This document shows positions 58,807 to 64,000 of a stretch of DNA of 64,000 bases, piece by piece; the stretch's first letter is position 1, and each line of letters starts with the position of its first letter. The notes below the pieces were generated by a model, which was not told the DNA's origin, made no database searches, and worked only from the letters and a program-made list of their open reading frames with translations. The translations under genes were made by a program, and so were the position numbers. The DNA comes from Frigidibacter sp037095735 (GTDB taxonomy: Bacteria > Pseudomonadota > Alphaproteobacteria > Rhodobacterales > Rhodobacteraceae), in NCBI RefSeq assembly GCF_037095735.1, contig NZ_JBAWKD010000004.1:1-64000 (forward strand), in the 5' to 3' direction.

Positions 58807-60279
58807 CTAGACGGCGGGCCGCCGCAGCGTCAGCCGGCCCGGGGTCAGCCAGCCCTCGCGGACCGGCGTGGCCTCGTCGCGCAGCGAAGACCCCGCCAGC
58901 GTGACATCCAGCCAGACCCGGTTGCGCCCCTCGGCCTTGGCGCGCATCAGCGCGGCATCGGCCAGCGCCAGCGCCCGGACGGCGGCATCGGTGCGGGTCG
59001 TGGCGGCCTCGTCCAGCGCGGCAAGGCCCAGCGACAGCGTCACCGCCACCGGTGCGGCCTGCGGCAGGCGCACGCTGCACCGCTCGATGGCGCGGCGCAG
59101 CCGCTCGGCGACCGCAGCCGCCTCTGCCGGGCCACGTCCGGGCAGCACCACCAGAAACTCCTCGCCGCCGATCCGCGCCAGCAGGTCGCCGGGGCCAAGC
59201 TCGGCCGCCAGCCGCCGGGCGATCTCGGCCAGCACAGCGTCGCCGCCGCCATGGCCGAAGCGGTCGTTCACCGCCTTGAACCGGTCGATATCGGCGATGA
59301 TCAGGCCGAAGCTCTGCCGCCGGTGCCGGGCCGCCGCGGCGATGCGGTCCAGCTCGGGCAGCGCGAAGCGGCGGTTGTAGAGCCCGGTCAGCGGATCGGT
59401 GACCGACTGTCGGATCCCCTCGTCGATGGCGGCGCGCACCCGGTCGGCCTGTCGCTTGCGGCCGATCGCGCGTGCGAGCCTGAGGCCGGCCTCTTCCGGC
59501 GGGGCGTCGAGCGGCAGCACCTCGGCGGCCCCGAGGTCCAGCGCGGCGGCGACCGTCGCCGCCCCGGTGCGCGCCGGCAGGCCAAGGCAGATCGCCGCGC
59601 GGCGCAGCGCCGGCTGGCAGCGCAGTTCCGACAGCAGCTGCAGCGCGCCAGGGCCGGTGCCGGGGGCCAGGCAAACCAGTACCGCGTCCGGCGCACCAAT
59701 GCGCCCCGACAGCGCGGCCTCGGCGCTGGCGCGGTCGAGCCGGGCCGGCAATCTGCGACCAAGGCCGGTGAGGAACGTCCGCTCGGCCCGCTCGTCGCCG
59801 CCGGTGGCCGTCCCGAGGATGCACAGCGACCAGGGCGGCTCAAACCCCGCCGCAGCCTCGGCCAGGCCCAGGCTGCGGCAGGCGTCGCGGCTGGCGGCAA
59901 GCTCTGCCGCATCGGCGCGGCGCGCCGTCAGGTGCCGGATGCGCGCGGCAAGTTCGACCACCTCGGGCAGCGGTTCGAGGATATCTTCGGCGCCGGCGGC
60001 GAGCGCGGCCAGCCGCAGGCCGGGCGGCGGCGGCGCGGCGGCCAGCGCCAGCACCGGGATCGCCCCCGGTCCGCGCGCCAGCGCGCCGATCAGGGCGACG
60101 CCCGCCTCGGGTTCGTCGAGCGAGACGAGCGCGAGGTCCGGCGCCGCGCGGCGCGCAAGCTCGGCCGCCTCGGGCGGCGAGGCCGCGCGTAGCGGCACAT
60201 GCCCGGCGGCGGCAAGCTGCGCCCCGAGCAGGATCCTGCGCGAGGTCGATGGATCGTGAAGGAGGACACGGCCTGGCAC
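58807..60279 (-). CDS. PleD-like diguanylate cyclase with two receiver-type domains
   Basis: A 490-aa protein. The first receiver-like domain (about 1-120) keeps the phospho-acceptor Asp in VSLDEPE; the second (about 150-270) has VLVCLAPGT where the Asp should be, so it is degenerate. The GGDEF domain (about 300-455) has an intact GGEEF site and DPLTGLYNRR start, so it should make cyclic di-GMP. The start is GTG with GGAG 6 bases away. The order receiver-receiver-GGDEF is that of PleD. Confidence 0.88.
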   Translation of the reverse strand: MPGRVLLHDPSTSRRILLGAQLAAAGHVPLRAASPPEAAELARRAAPDLALVSLDEPEAGVALIGALARGPGAIPVLALAAAPPPPGLRLAALAAGAEDILEPLPEVVELAARIRHLTARRADAAELAASRDACRSLGLAEAAAGFEPPWSLCILGTATGGDERAERTFLTGLGRRLPARLDRASAEAALSGRIGAPDAVLVCLAPGTGPGALQLLSELRCQPALRRAAICLGLPARTGAATVAAALDLGAAEVLPLDAPPEEAGLRLARAIGRKRQADRVRAAIDEGIRQSVTDPLTGLYNRRFALPELDRIAAAARHRRQSFGLIIADIDRFKAVNDRFGHGGGDAVLAEIARRLAAELGPGDLLARIGGEEFLVVLPGRGPAEAAAVAERLRRAIERCSVRLPQAAPVAVTLSLGLAALDEAATTRTDAAVRALALADAALMRAKAEGRNRVWLDVTLAGSSLRDEATPVREGWLTPGRLTLRRPAV

Positions 60280-60454
60280 GGGACGCTCCGCGATGGCGGC
60301 GGCCGCAGGAGTGCGGCGCGTGCGTCAGGCTGGCGCCAAGGTAGTTAACAAATCCTTTCCGTCCCTGCGCGAAGTCTTCGCGAGGCTTTCACAGGCCGCC
60401 CGAACATGACACACCGGCGGGGATCCGCCGGGGCAGCGGGGCATTTGACGCGGG

Positions 60455-60784
60455 ATGACGGGGGCGACGGCGATGACCGGGAGGACAACAGGTTCGGGAT
60501 CGGGGGCCGACGGCGGCGCGGCCGAGGCTCTGGCGGCCGAGGCGCTGGCCTGGCTGGCCGGGCAGGGGGCGCCGCTGCGCGACTTCCTTGTGGCCAGCGG
60601 CGTCGACCTTGGCGAGCTGCGGGCCCGCGCGGCCGATCCGGATTTCCTGGCGGCGGTGCTGGATTTCCTGATGCAGGAGGACGCCTGGGTGTTGGAGTTC
60701 GCCGCCGAGCGCGGGATCGATCCGCTCCGCGTGCAGCGGGCGCGGGCGGCGCTTCCGGGCGGTGATCTGCCGCATTTTACCTGA
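60455..60784 (+). CDS. DUF3572 family protein
   Basis: A 109-aa protein; the core (about 25-105) has EALAWLAGQGAPLRDFLVASG and DAWVLEFAAERGIDP, typical of the small DUF3572 family restricted to alphaproteobacteria. The start is not fixed: ATG at 60,455 and at 60,473 are both open. Function unknown. Divergent from the PleD-like gene and upstream of the HAD phosphatase. Confidence 0.8.
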   Translation: MTGATAMTGRTTGSGSGADGGAAEALAAEALAWLAGQGAPLRDFLVASGVDLGELRARAADPDFLAAVLDFLMQEDAWVLEFAAERGIDPLRVQRARAALPGGDLPHFT

Positions 60785-60862
60785 TATTGCCGCGGCGCGG
60801 CGGAAGCCGTGCTTGCACCACAGCCATGGATCGGCGAGGTTCGCCGCCAGGGAGAGGCCGAC

Positions 60863-61594
60863 ATGACCGACATTCAGGGACTGATCTTCGACAAGGATGG
60901 CACCTTGTTCGATTTCTCGGCGACGTGGAGCGCCTGGGCGCGCGCGCTGCTCTTGGACCTTGCCGGGCAGGAGGCCGAGCGTGCCGCCCGGCTGGGCGAG
61001 GCGATCGGCTTTGACTTGGCGACCGGGCAGTTCGCGCCCGACAGCCCGGTGATCGCCGGCACCCCCGGCGAGATCGCCGAGACACTGCTGCCCCATGTGC
61101 CCGGCGCCAGCCCGCTGACGCTGGTGTCGCGGATGAACGCGCTGGCCGCGGCGGCGCCGCAGGTGGCGGCGACCGATCTTCCGGCGCTGTTCGGGGCGCT
61201 GAAGGCGCGGGGGCTGCGGCTTGGTCTGGCGACCAACGATGCCGAGGGGCCGGCGCGCAGCCATCTGGCAGAGGCCGGGATCGAGGGGCTCTTCGATTTC
61301 ATCGCCGGCTTCGATTCGGGGCATGGCGCCAAGCCGGGGCCGGGCCAGCTGCTGGCCTTTGCCGACCAGATCGGCGTCGCCCCGGGCCGGATCGCGATGG
61401 TCGGCGACAGCCGCCACGACCTGCATGCCGCGCGCGCCGCGGGCATGCGCGGCGTGGGCGTGCTCACCGGGCTTGCCGGGACGGCGGATCTCGACCCGCT
61501 GGCCGAGATCGTGCTGCCCGACATCAGCCACCTGCCGCGCTGGCTGGACGACATGGCCGCCTGCCCGGACCGGGCCGAGGTCGACGCCGCCTGA
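60863..61594 (+). CDS. HAD-superfamily phosphatase (phosphoglycolate phosphatase-like)
   Basis: A 243-aa HAD hydrolase. Motif I is LIFDKDGTLFDF (Asp10, Asp12), motif II the LATND segment (Thr/Asp), motif III GHGAKPGP, and motif IV VGDSRHDLHAA. The helical cap between motifs I and II is typical of Gph-type enzymes. Preceded by GAGAGG. Substrate probably a small phosphomonoester. Confidence 0.88.
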   Translation: MTDIQGLIFDKDGTLFDFSATWSAWARALLLDLAGQEAERAARLGEAIGFDLATGQFAPDSPVIAGTPGEIAETLLPHVPGASPLTLVSRMNALAAAAPQVAATDLPALFGALKARGLRLGLATNDAEGPARSHLAEAGIEGLFDFIAGFDSGHGAKPGPGQLLAFADQIGVAPGRIAMVGDSRHDLHAARAAGMRGVGVLTGLAGTADLDPLAEIVLPDISHLPRWLDDMAACPDRAEVDAA

Positions 61595-62027
61595 GCTTGC
61601 GCGCCCGCCGCGCGGCTGGCGCGTGGGCGTGGATGGCGCGCGGCCTGGCGCGGCCGGCTGTGCCCGATGCTGCCGCAAGGTAGTGCACAGCGCACTTCGC
61701 CGAGCAGCGTCTGACTGGCTGCGATGCGCGCGCGCCGCCTGTGGCTGGGTGCGAGCTGGGCCCTCGCTGCGCCGCGCAGGGCCTGGTGCGCCTCCTGCAT
61801 CCGAGAGCGCAAAGGAATGCGGGTCGCACCGCGCGGACGTTGCCGCACCGCAGGTGCTTGCCGGTGTCGCGGCCATGCGCGCCGGGCCGGGGGACGCGCC
61901 TGCCAACCGGCCACGCCCGCGATCTGCGGCAGGTTGCCGCGCGAAAACGACATGTTCATGTCGCGGATCGCCGCGAAGCCCGCTCCGCCGCCGCCAATCC
62001 TGTGAGCGAGGCCAAGGAGGGCGGGTG
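61595..62027. other. Gene-free stretch upstream of the MttB-family gene
   Basis: Over 400 bases with frames that are open only because of composition; none has a domain pattern. Near the right end is the palindrome CGACATGTTCATGTCG (61,948-61,963), 64 bases before the MttB start, after an AT-rich GCGAAAAC. It looks like a regulator-binding site. The promoter of the MttB gene should lie here. Confidence 0.5.
61948..61963. promoter_or_regulatory. Palindromic operator candidate upstream of the MttB-family gene
   Basis: CGACATGTTCATGTCG: seven-base arms with a two-base centre, perfectly symmetric. Position 64 bases before the start codon fits a repressor or activator site. The binding protein is not in the window. 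Confidence 0.45.
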
Positions 62028-63599
62028 ATGACGGATGCGGTGATCGAGCAGGGGCAGCGCCGGCGGCGCGCGGGCGGCCGGGCCGGCGGCCGCGGGGCGG
62101 GCGCCAAGACCCATGTCATCGAGCAGATGCCCTGGCGCATCCCCCAGAACCACGACCGTCCGACCGAGCCGCTGGGCCCCGAGGGGGTCGAGGCGATCCA
62201 CAAGGGCGCGATGCGGATCCTGAAAGAGATCGGCATCCGCTTCCTGCATGACGAGGCGCTGCAGCTGTTCCGGCAGGCCGGCTGCATCGTCGAGGGCAAC
62301 ACCGTCCGCATGGACGAGGATTTCGTGATGGAGATGATCGCGCGCGCGCCGCGGACCTTCACCATCACCCCGCGCAACCCCGAGCGGGCCTTGCCCTTCG
62401 GCGGCCGCGAGATCCTGTTCGGCAATGTCTCGTCGCCGCCGAACTACTGGGATCTCGAGACTGGCAAGGTCTCGGGCTTCATGGGCGGCTTCCAGACGAT
62501 GATGAAGCTGACCCAGTATTTTAACTGCATCCATTTCGCCGGCGGCTACCCGGTCGAGCCGATCGACGTGCATGCCTCGGTCCGCCATCTCGACTGCCTG
62601 CACGCGAAGCTGACGCTGACCGACAAGGTCTGCCATGCCTATTCGCTGGGCCGCGAGCGGATCGAGGACGCGATGGAGATGGTGCGCATCGCCGGCGGCC
62701 TGACCCATGACGCGTTCCGCGCCGCGCCCCGGATGTTCACCAACATCAACTCGGTCTCGCCCCTGAAGCATGACCAGCCGATGATCGACGGGGCGCTGCG
62801 CTGCGCCCGCGCGGGGCAGGTGGTCGTGGTCACGCCCTTCACGCTGGCGGGCGCGATGGCGCCGGTCACCATGTCGGGCGCCGTGGCGCTGTCGCTGGCC
62901 GAGGCGCTGTCGGCGATCGCGCTGCTGCAATACGCGGCCCCCGGCTCGCCCTCGATGATCGGCACCTTCACCTCGAACGTCGACATGAAGTCGGGCGCGC
63001 CGGCCTTCGGCACCCCCGAATACATGCGCGCGACGCAGATGACCGGGCAGATGGCGCGCTTCTACGGGCTGCCGCTGCGCTCCTCGGGCACCTGCGCGGC
63101 GAACGTGCCGGACGGGCAGGCGATGTGGGAGACCTCGAACTCGCTCTGGGCGGCGGTGCAGTCGGGCAGCCACATGGTCTATCACGCGGCCGGCTGGCTC
63201 GAGGGCGGGCTGATCGCCAGCCCCGAGAAATTCGTGATGGACTGCGAGATGCTGCAGATGATCCAGCGCTACATGGAGCCGGTGACCTGGGCCACGACCC
63301 CCGAGGACATCGCGGTCGAGGCGGTCGCGGAAGTGGGCTTCGACGGCCATTACTTCGGCTGCGCCCATACCCAGGAGCGCTATACCGAGGCCTTCTACCA
63401 GCCGATCGCCTCGGACTGGCGCAATTTCGAGGCCTGGCAGGCCGATGGCGGCCTGTGGTCGGCGGACCGCGCGCACCGGATCTTCAAGGCGATCCTCGAA
63501 GAATACGAACCGCCGCCGATCGACGCCGGCGCGCTGGCCGAGCTCGACGACTTCGTTGCCCGCCGCAAGGCCGAAGGCGGGGCGCCCACCGACTTCTGA
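62028..63599 (+). CDS. Trimethylamine methyltransferase (MttB) family protein, non-pyrrolysine type
   Basis: A 523-aa protein of the MttB superfamily. The core (about 45-500) has GPEGVEAIHKGAMRILKEIGIRFLHDEAL, PRTFTITPRNP and SPSMIGTFTSNVDMKSGAP. No in-frame TAG is present, so it uses no pyrrolysine and probably demethylates a quaternary amine such as glycine betaine, or another N-methyl compound, with a corrinoid partner elsewhere. An AGGAGG site is 7 bases before the ATG. The first 25 residues are a basic Arg/Gly tail. Confidence 0.9.
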   Translation: MTDAVIEQGQRRRRAGGRAGGRGAGAKTHVIEQMPWRIPQNHDRPTEPLGPEGVEAIHKGAMRILKEIGIRFLHDEALQLFRQAGCIVEGNTVRMDEDFVMEMIARAPRTFTITPRNPERALPFGGREILFGNVSSPPNYWDLETGKVSGFMGGFQTMMKLTQYFNCIHFAGGYPVEPIDVHASVRHLDCLHAKLTLTDKVCHAYSLGRERIEDAMEMVRIAGGLTHDAFRAAPRMFTNINSVSPLKHDQPMIDGALRCARAGQVVVVTPFTLAGAMAPVTMSGAVALSLAEALSAIALLQYAAPGSPSMIGTFTSNVDMKSGAPAFGTPEYMRATQMTGQMARFYGLPLRSSGTCAANVPDGQAMWETSNSLWAAVQSGSHMVYHAAGWLEGGLIASPEKFVMDCEMLQMIQRYMEPVTWATTPEDIAVEAVAEVGFDGHYFGCAHTQERYTEAFYQPIASDWRNFEAWQADGGLWSADRAHRIFKAILEEYEPPPIDAGALAELDDFVARRKAEGGAPTDF

Positions 63600-63702
63600 C
63601 CTCCTGACCTCGCTCCCGCGGCTGACCGGCCGGCGCTCCGGTCGCATTCCCGCCGCGCGCGCCGGCTGCTAGACAGGGGCAGGCGGCAGACAGGAGCGGG
63701 TG

Positions 63703-64000
63703 ATGACCCAGACGTCAGGGCCTGCGGGCATGCAGCGCCCGGCCGGGCGCATCGGGCTGGCGGCGATCGGAGCGGCGGCCGGACTTTCGGGCTGGCTTCT
63801 GGGCGATGCGCTCGTGCCGGTGCTGGGCGACGGGGCGCTGCAGCTGGTGGCGATCGTCTATGCGGCCAGCTTCTTTTCCGCCTGGCTGGCGTTGGCCGGG
63901 CATCTGCCCGGGCGTCGGGCACTGGCCCTGTCGGCACTGGTCGCACTGCCGGTGGCCGCGCTCGCCGCTCTGTCATCGCCCCGCTTCGACACGGTCGCGG
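63703..64000 (+). CDS. Membrane protein, N-terminal part (cut by window end)
   Basis: The first 99 codons from an ATG preceded by AGGAG. Three to four hydrophobic segments are visible, separated by short polar loops (RPAGR, LPGRRAL), and the frame runs off the window. The texture resembles DUF4153-type membrane proteins, but that is a guess. Not assignable from this part. Confidence 0.65.
   Translation, partial: MTQTSGPAGMQRPAGRIGLAAIGAAAGLSGWLLGDALVPVLGDGALQLVAIVYAASFFSAWLALAGHLPGRRALALSALVALPVAALAALSSPRFDTVA

Noticed and set aside
1..64000. CRISPR arrays
   Set aside because: I saw no set of regularly spaced short direct repeats anywhere in the window.

Overview
The window looks like a chromosomal segment of a high-GC alphaproteobacterium of the Rhodobacterales (Rhodobacter/Paracoccus type). 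The signs are extreme third-position G/C across most genes, a circularly permuted two-piece tmRNA, a VPLPA-CTERM surface protein, an ArgP/ArgO pair, and a thiD-O-S-G-E-F plus ThiXYZ/TenA operon behind a TPP riboswitch. No species can be named from sequence alone.

Region 1 (1-10,987) is an island with visibly lower GC and different codon use. It holds a multi-enzyme RiPP (ribosomally made, post-translationally modified peptide) locus: two candidate precursor peptides (78 aa at 9114-9350; 61 aa with a C-terminal Asp at 6134-6319), a 77-aa four-cysteine protein, three radical-SAM enzymes (a Cx7CxxC RiPP C-methyltransferase type, a cobalamin-binding type and an FxsB-like SPASM type), a PhyH-type Fe/2OG oxygenase, a DUF692 multinuclear iron oxygenase (MNIO), its probable partner protein and a class I methyltransferase. 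Most genes lie on the minus strand, several with ATGA or GTGA stop/start overlaps. The block peptide-MNIO-partner-B12 radical SAM-methyltransferase has the enzyme set of the aminopyruvatide (Apy) pathway without its P450. A decayed IS5-type transposase and the split ssrA (tmRNA) gene with its promoter mark the right edge. ssrA is a classic island integration site.

Region 2 (11.5-27 kb) is ordinary core and accessory sequence: hydrolase and FAD protein, CoA-binding protein, GNAT, a candidate small RNA, YHS protein, RlmB, tRNA-Tyr(GTA), two small proteins, a UvrD-type helicase, a PAS-PAS-GGDEF protein, an OafA-type acyltransferase, MurD, divergent ArgP/ArgO with a clear operator-like palindrome, and an EamA transporter.

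Region 3 (27.1-34.9 kb) is one thiamin operon read leftward from a TPP riboswitch: thiD, thiO, thiS, thiG, thiE, thiF-rhodanese, thiY, tenA, thiZ, thiX, almost every junction overlapping. It makes the thiazole half, joins the halves and salvages pyrimidine (ThiXYZ/TenA). ThiC is not in the window.

Region 4 (35-64 kb) holds an old-yellow-enzyme-type oxidoreductase followed by a decayed tandem duplication, a zinc alcohol dehydrogenase, the glycerol-3-phosphate-type ABC operon ugpBAEC, a cold-shock protein with terminator, ExoD, MetG, a VPLPA-CTERM protein, MFS and LysR/cupin genes, an aldo-keto reductase, lipoproteins, a fatty acid desaturase, a second EamA transporter, NUDIX-DUF983, an EF-hand protein ahead of an ECF sigma/anti-sigma/periplasmic sensor operon, a PleD-like diguanylate cyclase, DUF3572, a HAD phosphatase, an MttB-family methyltransferase and the start of a membrane protein cut by the window end.
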